This document shows, in pieces, positions 46,561 through 55,923 of a DNA stretch of 64,000 nucleotides. Made by a program: the position numbers and the translations under genes. The DNA comes from Bolinopsis microptera (taxonomy: Eukaryota; Ctenophora; Tentaculata; Lobata; Bolinopsidae), in assembly GCF_026151205.1 (NCBI RefSeq), contig NC_087077.1, forward strand, positions 12,746,983-12,810,982, read 5' to 3'. Each line of letters begins with the position of its first letter. Position 1 is the first letter of the stretch. The notes beneath the pieces are model-generated. The model was not told the DNA's origin. It made no database searches and was given only the letters and a program-made list of their open reading frames with translations.

Positions 46561-47330
46561 CAGGGTGGGCCAAAAGTCAGTACCCATACGTTGGCCTTAA
46601 TAGCTCCGCTGTGTTTTATATTTGAGAGCTGTTGCTTTGCAGATGGCATACTGTACTTACTGGTTCGAGGATTCCGTCGTCAAAATTTGAAAATTCGAAT
46701 ATTTTAGACCACGCCCATTCAATATTAAAACACCTTTATTGTTTTCTCTGAACATGCTGAACGCCTAATTTTTTCAGAGACGGTAGATAATCAAATGTTG
46801 CATATGATCTGAAAACATGAGGCAAAACGGATTAGAAATGACGAAGTTATCAAGCATTTTCTGTATCTCGTTAACAAAATTGACTGGGTGATTATGTGAC
46901 ACCGTGACACGACACCTTAATTGGGTACCCTTAACAATTCTCATATAATGTTTAACGGGGTAGTTAACGGGGGTCACCTTATCACGTGATTAGGTAAACC
47001 AATCACCTGATCACACGTAATGAATAAACTCGTTATGCTTCATATCTCGGTCATCTGAGAAGCTACAGTTCTAATTCTTTCAGGACAAACGTAATTGGAA
47101 TGGCCAAACACAATTCAATAACATTTAGCTTGATCTGACTATCCAAACTATCAAATAAATGTGAAAATGAACCTCTATTTGAAAAAAATGAACGCGAATA
47201 TTTTTCGAGTTGACAAATTCCTCGAACCAGTGGTGGTACTAAGTCATACCAGAAAGAAGTATTTAAATTGGGCACTCAGTGACTGAGCTATAAAGGCCAA
47301 CGCATGGGTACTGACTTTTGGCCCACCCTG
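46561..47330. mobile_element. 770-bp TA-flanked DNA element (Tc1/mariner-type ends) inside CR1 ORF2
   Basis: The ends CAGGGTGGGCCAAAAGTCAG and the inverse (CTGACTTTTGGCCCACCCTG) extend over about 35 bp and are flanked by TA on both sides. A TA duplication and CAGGGTG-type ends fit Tc1/mariner. The interior has two short minus-strand ORFs (67 and 70 aa) without a DDE motif that I can recognise, so it is non-autonomous. Confidence 0.9.
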
Positions 47331-48258
47331 TATTATCAATTAAGCTTTCGTTGCAACCCGGCTTGGCATGGGTGGCAATCGATATCAAAGGGATTAAATT
47401 GTTACTGTAGATAGTTTGTTCAAATTCGGCTATGTTTCGTCCCTGGGCCAAAAGATCAACATTGAAGTCACCTGTCAAGGCTACATTATTAGACGGTAGG
47501 AATTTCATCAACACATCAAGCTCAGCAAGTGCATCTAGAATATCACCACTAGGGGGCCTGTAAACAACACCAGCAATCTGTGGAACCTCTGTGTTAGTGA
47601 TCTCAACAAAAAGTGTTTCAAGATTGTCAGAGCATTTACATAACTTTTCGATTCGGCTGTATTGGTAGTTATTGTCAATATATACACCAAGGCCACTACC
47701 TTTCTTTTTCCCATCAGTTTTGGAGTTGTACTCACTGCTGTAACCATCAATTTTGTATAGATCTTTATTTTCCTCATCAATGTTTGTTTCAGCTAGCGCA
47801 ATAACTGCAAATTTCTCATCATATTGACTCATATCAGTAATAAAGCTGTCAAAGTTAGATGCGTTCCCATCAATGTTGTTAAACACAATAGATATGAACG
47901 GCTTGTTATGGTTAAGTATGTTTTTTGACAGCCGGTTGAAATTTGTCATGTTATAAGACCTACAGTCTTTTAGAATGTTTGAAATAGTCTCCATATCTTC
48001 GTCTCTTTCTACAGTGTTGGGATCATATTTGTCATAAATAATTGAGTTGAAAGGATTGTACCTTTGGGATTTGAAGGCGAAACATTGACTGCAGTGCCAC
48101 ATTTGTTTAACATGGTCAAATTTAAAGCTCTGTTCAGAACATTTGGCATGATATATTGTATCGCAACACTCACATATTATGACTTTATGATGGCTTAGTA
48201 CATTGCTATCACAACCTGGACATCTCTCTCTTGTAATATTAAAGTTTATTGAGGTCAT
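47331..48258 (-). pseudogene. CR1-like ORF2, part A: PHD finger plus APE-type endonuclease
   Basis: ORF2 begins with ATG at 48258, sharing ATGA with the ORF1 stop. Residues 13-59 form a PHD finger in Cys4-His-Cys3 order: C13, C16, C29, C32, H37, C40, C56, C59, with Trp54 before the last pair. The endonuclease follows: FISIVFNNIDGNASNFDSFI, VIALAETNID, VVYRPPSGD and VALTGDFNVDLL. At 47331 the frame enters the TA-flanked insertion and ends 23 codons later at an artificial stop. Across the insertion the protein continues in part B. PHD fingers commonly read histone H3 tails, so a role in chromatin targeting is a reasonable inference. Confidence 0.92.
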
Positions 48259-49670
48259 ATCGGTAAGATATCACCCCTACTACCCCTACTTAGGGCACTC
48301 CTATAGTCACCATTTCCACCTTTAAATCTTTCCGTGGACTGACTTCCACCACGTTGTACAATACATCGTTTTATATTCATGCAAAATATTTTCAGGCCTT
48401 CTCTTCCGAGATGTACAACATCATTGACCAATGGTGTTCCATCACGTGAGAATCTACCATACTTAGAAGGCATGCATCCGTTAACAGAACCTAGTACAGA
48501 GTTATCTATAATAAACATGTTTTTCCTATTATAAACCATGTCAACAATCAAACTGTTTAACTCCCCTATACGTGAGTTAACAAACTGTGATTTAGTGGGC
48601 AAGAGTAGACTAATATGAACTTTACTATTAGGATAAAATTGCTGAATTTCACTACATTTCTTCTTAAGCTTAGCAATAAGTGTTCTAGTAGATGGTCTGT
48701 TGTTATTGTCCCGAATATCATTGATTCCCGTGTGTATAACAATGTTCCGATAAGGGCCTATGTCTTTCGGAGAAGGAATATCATCAATTTTAGCAGCCCA
48801 CATTCGCTTACCAGGAACCCATTTTCCGAGAGTTCCAACATCTTTACCAAATTGAATGTATTTAGTGTTTGAGTCCCCAATTAAAACTGTGCTATTTTTG
48901 TAGTAAGGCGCAATATGCCTAAAGGTAAAGCTGTACCTCACAGAATTTGTCTCATCAGATTCCTCTTCATCTTCTTCATTAGCGAGGGGTTCAATACCAT
49001 GATTCCAGATTTCTTGGGACAACCTGGACATCACGTACACACTTCCATCTTTGAGCTTTAAGGACTTTTCAGTCGACTTATGCGTGAACTTTATTGTGCG
49101 TTCTTTACCAAGAGACACAGTGACTATTATTGATTCAGGGTCAATAAGTACCTCATTGTCACAGTGCTGAGGGATATGGCTACTGTTGCCTGTATATCTT
49201 GTTACAAGGCAAGAGTTCAGCCAGCTCTTCCTATTGGGGAGAGAGGGACGCACACAGTCCAAAAGATCTTGTATTTCTACTAGTACTGGAGTTTCCTTTG
49301 CCTGATGATATGCTCCTGTATACCAGTATCCATGTTCACCAAAGTAGATGACATCCCTGCTGCCACCAACCGAAGAAAAATCTGCACTACTGTCCTCCAG
49401 CAGCTTTATAAGTTTGCTGTGAAGCTCAACAGGCACTATATCTTCCTGATAAGTTATATAAGGGTCACATGCAGGGTCTATAGAAATTTGAGATGCAGTA
49501 AAGGCTGATACCCTAGTGCTGTAAGAACTATTCATCATGTTTCTTTTCTGTTGGCTATGTGACACGTGAGCCACCTGCGCCACTGGAATGGCTCTCTTGA
49601 TAGCTACTTCATCAGTAGATGTTCCCACATACAGTAAATAAAACGGTAAGATGACAGATGGTGCTCCCAT
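48255..49670 (-). CDS. CR1-like ORF1: AlkB-type dioxygenase fused to SGNH esterase
   Basis: An intact frame of 471 residues. Residues about 75-255 are an AlkB-like 2-oxoglutarate/Fe(II) dioxygenase: YTGNSSHIPQHCDNE with the iron ligands H169 and D171, IIVTVSLGKERTIKF, LKLKDGSVYVMS, WNHGI with the third ligand H224, and RYSFTFR giving the R245-x5-R251 pair expected to bind 2-oxoglutarate. Residues about 260-440 are an SGNH hydrolase: TVLIGDSN with the nucleophile S267, HTGINDIR with N317, and DVVHLG with D417 and H420. The tail (440-471) is basic and glycine-rich, a possible RNA-binding part. AlkB enzymes repair alkylated DNA or RNA; SGNH esterases are known in CR1-group ORF1 proteins. All catalytic residues are present. 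ORF2 starts inside the stop codon (ATGA), suggesting termination-reinitiation. Confidence 0.93.
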   Translation of the reverse strand: MGAPSVILPFYLLYVGTSTDEVAIKRAIPVAQVAHVSHSQQKRNMMNSSYSTRVSAFTASQISIDPACDPYITYQEDIVPVELHSKLIKLLEDSSADFSSVGGSRDVIYFGEHGYWYTGAYHQAKETPVLVEIQDLLDCVRPSLPNRKSWLNSCLVTRYTGNSSHIPQHCDNEVLIDPESIIVTVSLGKERTIKFTHKSTEKSLKLKDGSVYVMSRLSQEIWNHGIEPLANEEDEEESDETNSVRYSFTFRHIAPYYKNSTVLIGDSNTKYIQFGKDVGTLGKWVPGKRMWAAKIDDIPSPKDIGPYRNIVIHTGINDIRDNNNRPSTRTLIAKLKKKCSEIQQFYPNSKVHISLLLPTKSQFVNSRIGELNSLIVDMVYNRKNMFIIDNSVLGSVNGCMPSKYGRFSRDGTPLVNDVVHLGREGLKIFCMNIKRCIVQRGGSQSTERFKGGNGDYRSALSRGSRGDILPI

Positions 49671-49990
49671 AGTTCCGGAATCTGTTACATCTTAATTAAC
49701 CCACATCACCATCCTCACGGGCTTGTTCTTGAGGCTTGTTCTTGAGGATGCCCGGCTTTTTTTCGGGGGTGCACCCTTAGATCCGCTGTGTTCAGTTACA
49801 ACTCCATCACTGGAGTTGCATGCAGCCCCCACCTTGAGCAGGATGTGGCTCTTCACCACGCACAGACGGTCTGAATGTACAGAGTTGAATCTGCAGCATC
49901 CTAGGTCTACCCTAATAGAGCAAAACCTTTGGGGCCAATTATATATTATATGTCAAGTCAATAATAATATGACTTGACATATAATTGGTA
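49671..49990 (-). promoter_or_regulatory. 5'UTR of the CR1-like element and flanking hairpin
   Basis: It contains CTTGTTCTTGAGG in two copies and the GCCCGGCTTTTTTTCGGGGG stretch; an internal promoter is expected in LINEs but no motif is diagnostic. 49934-49989 is an AT-rich palindrome (CCAATTATATA ... TATAATTGG around TGTCAAGTCA/TGACTTGACA). The 5' end of the element is placed near 49935. Confidence 0.4.
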
Positions 49991-50319
49991 TTCACTGATA
50001 AAAGCGAGTACCGATTGAATTTGATATTGCAACATCTTCCTTCTTAAGGATACTTTTCACTGGCTCATGTTCATTCCTCTTTGGGAGAAGTTCCATAGAT
50101 TCGTCTATGTGAAAATTGTCCAAAATTTCGAATTTCAAATTAAATCGGCACATGCGTCTGTTTAAAAAGGGCGTGGTCGCCTAAAAACTCGTTATAGAGC
50201 AAAAACATCAACGGGAATCGATTTCTCGTGCAAAAATACATAGATTTAGCCATCAAACTTGTAAAAATTGACGAAAATTACGATTTTCAATAGTTTCCGA
50301 TTACGAGCAAATATTAAAG

Positions 50320-51590
50320 GATGAGGGGACCTTAGAAAAAGTTTTTTTCTCGTGCAAATCCTTTTATTACATTATTCGTATAAACCACTTTAGTGAAATC
50401 CGCAAAGTTGTATTTCATTCGCGCGCCGAGATATCCAGCCAAAACAATTTGAACCTGTGACGTCAATTATGTGAGTTGCTCTGATCCGCGCATATAGAAA
50501 TACAGGTAAAATGAGCGTGCGGGCCGACTAAATTACTAATTAAGAATAAATTAACAATTTACGATACTAACGAGCCTATAACCAATGGAGAAGAGACTTT
50601 TTATGACCGGTTGAAAAAAGAATTATCACCCTACGATAACCATGAGCCGAGATACACCTGGAATAAGATTGAAGTCACACAGAAAGGCATGTAAATTATG
50701 TATATTTATAGCTCCCAACGTAACACCTAGCAACTCCCTGTTTCGTACCACAGTTGATATATCAACATGTCATATCAACACAACACGGTCCTAATAAAAG
50801 TGGATCGGGTAGGTATGAAATGCATGTCTTCATTCCAGTTGGACAAGCACCAAGCACCAAGCTTTTAAGTTCTAACTCACTATGTGACACTACTTATAAC
50901 GTAAGCAAGATTTGCAACTATTACACCAAGCAATATTATACCAAGCATAGCAGACGAACACATCCACCTTCGTTACGCTTTACACTCAAGTCACAGCAAA
51001 CTAAAACGGTAAATTATAAATGAGTGTACAACTAAAGGCAGGTACACGCGCAGTGTCAAACCGCACGTGCGTACTCAGATAGGACTAGAGGCGCCAAGGG
51101 CCAGCTAGTAAAATGTCTTCTACTACAACATACATTCTTTTTAATTGTGTCCATATCGGGTTTCAAACAAGTCAAAACAAAATAGCAGTTTGTGGTTTGG
51201 TTAGCGGATACTACTTATCTTAGCTATTTATAAATAGAAATACCTACTACAACTACATAACAAGAAAGTCTTTCTGAGTTACATTTAACTATTATTATTA
51301 AAGAGAATTATTCGTAACTTAGACTAATTCAGTGCAACCAAAGATACCGCTCTCGCAAACGCCAAAGGTAACAAGACGTAATTAAAACAGAACGTGCGCG
51401 CGCACGTTGGTCTTAACACATAAGTGACGTCACAGCCCAAAATTGCTATCAGCCAATAGGAGCGCGGCGTGATATTGCACGAATTATCGATTTCACAGTC
51501 CGGCGTATTTTTTGATTCTACACACTTTCACAGGACTTAAACGCGAATATTTGGAAGTAAATTCTAAGGTCCCCTCATCCTTTAAAAAAG
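50320..51590. mobile_element. 1.27-kb DNA element with AGGATGAGGGGACC ends and TTAA duplication
   Basis: The left end AGGATGAGGGGACCTTAGAA and the inverse right end TTCTAAGGTCCCCTCATCCT are each bordered by TTAA. The uninterrupted relative at 39835-39850 has a single TTAA in the corresponding place (inverse orientation, CCTTTTTTAATATTTG). The interior (GC-rich 51030-51110, AT-rich rest) shows no transposase. TTAA duplication suggests mobilisation by a piggyBac-type enzyme. Confidence 0.85.
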
Positions 51591-52223
51591 GGGCGTGGCC
51601 GCCACGCAAATTGCACAAGGTTTTTTTCTTGGGAATTTTGAAAGAAGTTAGCTGAGACCTATATCTACAAGTAGAAATCAAAAATCCTTTGTAAAAAAAT
51701 TGTCCACGTTATTTTGCCAGAATGACTACACTATAGAGCATTTAAAATGATTCTGTGAACCGTTTCCTTATCCTGTGGATAACTTTTTGCAACAGATTCC
51801 ATTTCCTGAAGACAATGTTTCACGCCAAGAACACTTACGGAATTCAATTGAGTGCCCTGCTGGTATTTTTGACTCTTGTTAACAGTTAAATGCTCGTTCC
51901 CGTCTCCAGAATGGTTGGAAGGTAAAACGCCAGCACCCTCAAGAGAACAATGTCAATAACCTTCTATGGATTTCTACAGTTCATACAGTTCTACAGTTCC
52001 ATAGGTATAAAAATGTAAATAAACCTCTTAAGCTCATATCAAAGTAAACTACCTCTTCTATCATACTAGAAGACGTTTGGGACTGTTTCTTGGATTACTT
52101 GGGAACAGAGAGAGGCAAAACACTAATATTTCTTCTAGTGAATTTTTATACCGATAAAAATATGTTTTATCTAGATACATCAGACCTCTCACCCTCTCAA
52201 ACTGCTCCAGAAAATTACTGTCA

Positions 52224-53528
52224 ATGATTACCCTAAAACGTATCCAAGGCAAGCTAGATCAGTACACCGGTCCTACAGAAAGTGCTTACAAGAGAGGTAG
52301 AAGTTGTGGCGATATAGTTTGGTCTCAACGTATGCTAACCTCAGTGGTACTTAGAAAGCATTGGAGCTACCACAGAATGAGTATAGACATGTCAAGTGCC
52401 TTTGACACCATCAGCAGAGAAACAGGACTCAATGTTCTTGAAGATGCTGGCTGTACTAGTGATGAAATTAGGATGGTACGGCTCCTACTATCAAACACAG
52501 TGTTGAAAGTAAAAGTCAATAATACTGTATCAATTGAGTTCCAAAGCACAACTGGAGCATTTCAAGGAGATGCACTATCAGGTAATCTATTTACTGTTGT
52601 TGAAGCCGCTGCACTTATTCACCTCAGATCTGTACTCTCCCAAGTATCATCAACACCTTACCCAGTGAATCATCCAATCCCTAATCCTCCTATCTCAGAA
52701 GAATTCATGCCACTCGAAACAGGATACTCTGATGATATTGACTTTAATAACACTGAACTTGCTCCACTCAAAGAAATGCTTCCTATCGCTAAAGATATAT
52801 TCCAGCAGTGGGACCTTCATATCAATTCTTCCAAGACTGAATTTGTCCATTTTTATTTAGCAGATCCTAAACCCACTGTTAAACGCAAGGTGATTGTTGG
52901 AAAAGTGTATAGAGGTGATGAAGAGTGGCGCTCTAACAAAACTTTAGGATCGTTGATGTGCACTGTTAAGGATATCAAGAATCGAATATTCCTTGGTAAT
53001 GTTGCCTTTAGTAAATTTCAGAAAGTTTGGATGAAGAGCAAGATTTCAGTCCAAAGGAAGATCAAAATCTACGAGGCACAAGTAGTCTCTATTCTACTCT
53101 ACAACTGCAACTCCTGGGCTGCACCACTAGCTTCGTTGAATGAACTTGATATTGCTCATCGCAAACACCTCCGAAGAATCCTCAACATCAGATGGCCTAC
53201 TGGGGTTATTTCTAATGAGGCACTCTATGCCCGTTGTTATGTCACTCCCTTGTCTGTGAGAGTCTCTAAGTTTCGATGGAGAATGTTAGGACATATCTTA
53301 AGAGGACAGGAAGACTCACCAGCATACACCTCTATGTTATTTGCTATAAATTCTGATATTTTTATGGAAGGGAGACGGGGTAGACCATGTTTAAACTTAT
53401 TAGATGTTATTAGAAAAGACTTGACTAGTAGAAATCTTGATATTAGACTTAAGAATTTGACTGATTTCGAAGACCTCAGATTTTTAGCTTTAGATAGGGA
53501 GGAGTGGAAGAAGTTAGAAGATGGTTGA
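52224..53528 (+). CDS. Divergent non-LTR-type reverse transcriptase, N-terminus missing
   Basis: An open frame of 434 residues. RT motifs: YKRGRSCGDIVWSQRML (about residue 23), HRMSIDMSSAFDTISRET with the first Asp at 54, STTGAFQGDALSGNLFTVV, and LETGYSDDIDF, a YSDD active box instead of the common YADD/FADD. The C-terminus has LLYNCNSWAAPLASLNELD, RKHLRRILNIRWPTG, SKFRWRMLGHIL and GRRGRPCLNLLD, as in RTE/CFDP2-like elements. RT block 1 and any endonuclease are absent upstream. No stops. Related proteins are, as far as I recall, common in cnidarian genomes. Probably a retroelement remnant, not a host gene. Confidence 0.82.
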   Translation: MITLKRIQGKLDQYTGPTESAYKRGRSCGDIVWSQRMLTSVVLRKHWSYHRMSIDMSSAFDTISRETGLNVLEDAGCTSDEIRMVRLLLSNTVLKVKVNNTVSIEFQSTTGAFQGDALSGNLFTVVEAAALIHLRSVLSQVSSTPYPVNHPIPNPPISEEFMPLETGYSDDIDFNNTELAPLKEMLPIAKDIFQQWDLHINSSKTEFVHFYLADPKPTVKRKVIVGKVYRGDEEWRSNKTLGSLMCTVKDIKNRIFLGNVAFSKFQKVWMKSKISVQRKIKIYEAQVVSILLYNCNSWAAPLASLNELDIAHRKHLRRILNIRWPTGVISNEALYARCYVTPLSVRVSKFRWRMLGHILRGQEDSPAYTSMLFAINSDIFMEGRRGRPCLNLLDVIRKDLTSRNLDIRLKNLTDFEDLRFLALDREEWKKLEDG

Positions 53529-53724
53529 TGTTTTTGTTTTCTTTTTTATGCGTTTTGATATCTATAAGGTGCCTAGGATGCTCTTTTAAAGAGATATTTC
53601 GTACTTTGAAAGATTTACTATATTTATCTAGATAAACAGATAACTTTTTAAGGAATTATCGGAGATAATTATCGGTTACGATTATCGGAGTGGATAGCCT
53701 AGTTTGGTGTGAGCAATAGCGAAC

Positions 53725-54440
53725 AGCACGCTCACTCCTTTGCCCCGTCAACCTATATCTAATCTATTCAAAGAGTGACAGCCATACTACACACTGAATT
53801 AGGATTCCATTAAATATCAAATTGATTTATTGTAAACTTGTTTATTCTGTAATAAATGGCATAAAATTGAAATTTTTGTTTAACTGAAATTTTTTGTTTA
53901 ACTGAGTTTCCTCTGATGTTATAGTTTTATGTTTTTGGAGTTCGATATCTTTTTTACTTCCGGAGAGAGAACCTAGCCAGTAGGGTTTCCTGGGTGCAGC
54001 TTACGTGATCCAAACTTACGACTTTAACTTTTACTTCACGTTTGGGTCGTAATTTAAAAGTTAGTTTCATTTTTGGTCCCAATTCACGACTTTAGGAAAC
54101 TAAAAGCTGCCGTTTTTCTCCGTTAAACTACAGGTTATAGTGTTTATTTCATGTTTGGGTCGTAATTTAAGCTGAATGGGCATATGTGTATATTTGATTG
54201 TAATTAAAGATTTTAAGGCGTTAGTGCCGAGTAATACTTCTGGGTAGTGCTCCTCAATCAATCATTCAAGCTGAATATCCGGAGAAAACTGGGATGAAAG
54301 GAAAATTTTGAAAATTTCGTACCAGTGGGACATTTTCAGATTGAGGTACTGAATGCTAGATTACCAAGGAAAACTTTGATAAACAGAAAATCATTAGAAA
54401 AGACAGAGAAAATTGGGAAGATTTTTAATTAGAAGGTTTT
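53725..54440. other. Non-coding region
   Basis: It has short duplications (TGAAATTTTTTGTTTAACTG at 53870-53900; TTTGGGTCGTAATTTAA at 54040 and 54155). No gene. Confidence 0.5.
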
Positions 54441-54448
54441 GTGAAGCT

Positions 54449-55200
54449 GGGGGTGATGCAACGTCAATTAATGTCAGTATTCCATAAAAACCCCAAACTG
54501 ACATTGACATTAATTGACATTAATTGACATTAATTGACATTAATTTGTCTTGAAATTTGAGATTATCATTATTCGATAAATATTCAAGATATTCACGTCT
54601 ATGTAAGTTAGACCGGTTCAAAAAATCAAAATGTCCTTGAATAATTATGAGTATGTTCTTATCTGTTGATTCTTAGGTTCAAAGACCACCAAAAAAAATT
54701 TCAGCTTCCAACTCTTCCATCTTCGGTCCCCACCGGCCACGCCCATATTTTATTGGTTTCTTATACAGGTAAAATATCTAGAATCGGCTTTTTTAGTATG
54801 AAGGAGTAATGTTAGCTGTTTAAGATTCGTTATTCAAATATAAATGTCATGAAGGCATTTCGTTTAATGTGGGTTTTAAGTTCTGATGATGTTGAGAACC
54901 ACGCCCTTGGATGGCCACGTCCATTTAAGAAAATTTAATTTCGGAAAACCGTATTATTTTAGTTTTATTATTTAATGATCTGAATTTTTTTCACATTTCA
55001 CATTTCCATATGTGATAGTAGTGAATAAATTGATGATATAAACGTTCTAAAGTGCTAAAAATATGGTAGAACTACATAATCTCTGGTCGAAAAATATCGT
55101 GTCAATTAATGTCAGTATTCCAAAATTTTGCAAAACTGACATTGACATTAATTGACATTAATTGACATTAATTGACATTAATTGACGTTGCATCACCCCC
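54449..55200. mobile_element. 752-bp DNA element with 8-bp target duplication and subterminal hairpin arrays
   Basis: The ends are GGGGGTGATGCAACGTCAAT and GTTGCATCACCCCC; the flanks are identical 8-bp repeats GTGAAGCT (54441-54448, 55201-55208). Each end holds GTCAATTAATGTCAGTATTCC followed by an array of four to five TTGACATTAA units, so each end can form its own hairpin. No ORF of note. An 8-bp duplication suggests hAT-type or similar mobilisation. Confidence 0.88.
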
Positions 55201-55209
55201 GTGAAGCTT

Positions 55210-55920
55210 TCTTGACCAAACTGTGACAGTTTGACCGAATTTTTGACCAGTGACCAATCAGTGAGGTCAGTGTGAGTGACACAAGTCATGATCAATGTAC
55301 TGTAAGCTGAACATCCAGAGAAAACTTTGATAAAAGGAAAATTTTAAAAATGTCCTACTGGTAAAACATTTTAAGATTTCAGATTTCGGCGACCCAAATT
55401 TCACTGTTTCAACCTTTCAACTGAATGATTCTTGAATGAACAATTAGTGAATTCACCATGGATGACACAAGATACGATTGAGGTCAAAGCTAATTTACCG
55501 CTCTTGAAGAGATATTATGTGTAGAGAAAATCATCAGAACAGAAGTAATATTTTGGAGAACTTTTAAATGGAAGCTTTTATGATGTTTCATAGTTGTGGC
55601 TGATTATTGACAAAATAGACAAATAAACAGTGTAATAAATGGAATTAAATAAAACAATTTCTTTTAGGTTTTTTTATGATAAAGAGGATAGGAGGGTTTT
55701 CTGTCAGTTCACAAAGTGGATTATCTATTACTAGGTCAGTGTGTACTGTGTCCTATATTGATAGTGATTTCTTAATGATAGTGAAGAATTATACTTCTAG
55801 TTTTATAGTAGAACTAGTAATGCAATATAGGTAAACATATATATGTAAACTCTCCATCTCATTAATGCTTTTTAGTTATCATCTTTAAAATACGAATTTA
55901 AATCTGTTAACTGCATATTT
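55210..55920. other. Upstream region or 5' intron of the TBC1D16-like gene
   Basis: No repeat recognised. The first coding exon must end in phase 1; I found no convincing candidate here. Confidence 0.4.
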
Positions 55921-55923
55921 CAG

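Larger units (their letters stand above)
43860..49935 (-). mobile_element. CR1-like non-LTR retrotransposon with AlkB-SGNH ORF1 and PHD-EN-RT ORF2
   Basis: The whole element reads from about 49935 to about 43860 on the minus strand: 5'UTR, ORF1 (49670-48255), ORF2 (48258-44053, interrupted by a 770-bp insertion) and a 3'UTR with a GCCATGAAACATGGC hairpin. The end positions are estimates; no target duplication could be defined. It appears full-length, unlike the other LINE copies in the window. Confidence 0.8.
50090..53720 (+). mobile_element. Divergent RT-bearing element, interrupted by a TTAA element
   Basis: The left part (50090-50319), middle (51591-51960) and right tail (53600-53720) match the inverse copy at 39290-40140. 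The RT gene is at 52224-53528. The left and middle parts are separated by a 1.27-kb insertion. Exact ends are not resolved. Confidence 0.55.

Noticed and set aside
46774-47275. Two short ORFs inside the TA-flanked element as a transposase
   Set aside because: Each is about 70 aa, they are in separate frames and show no DDE/D motif or helix-turn-helix that I can recognise.
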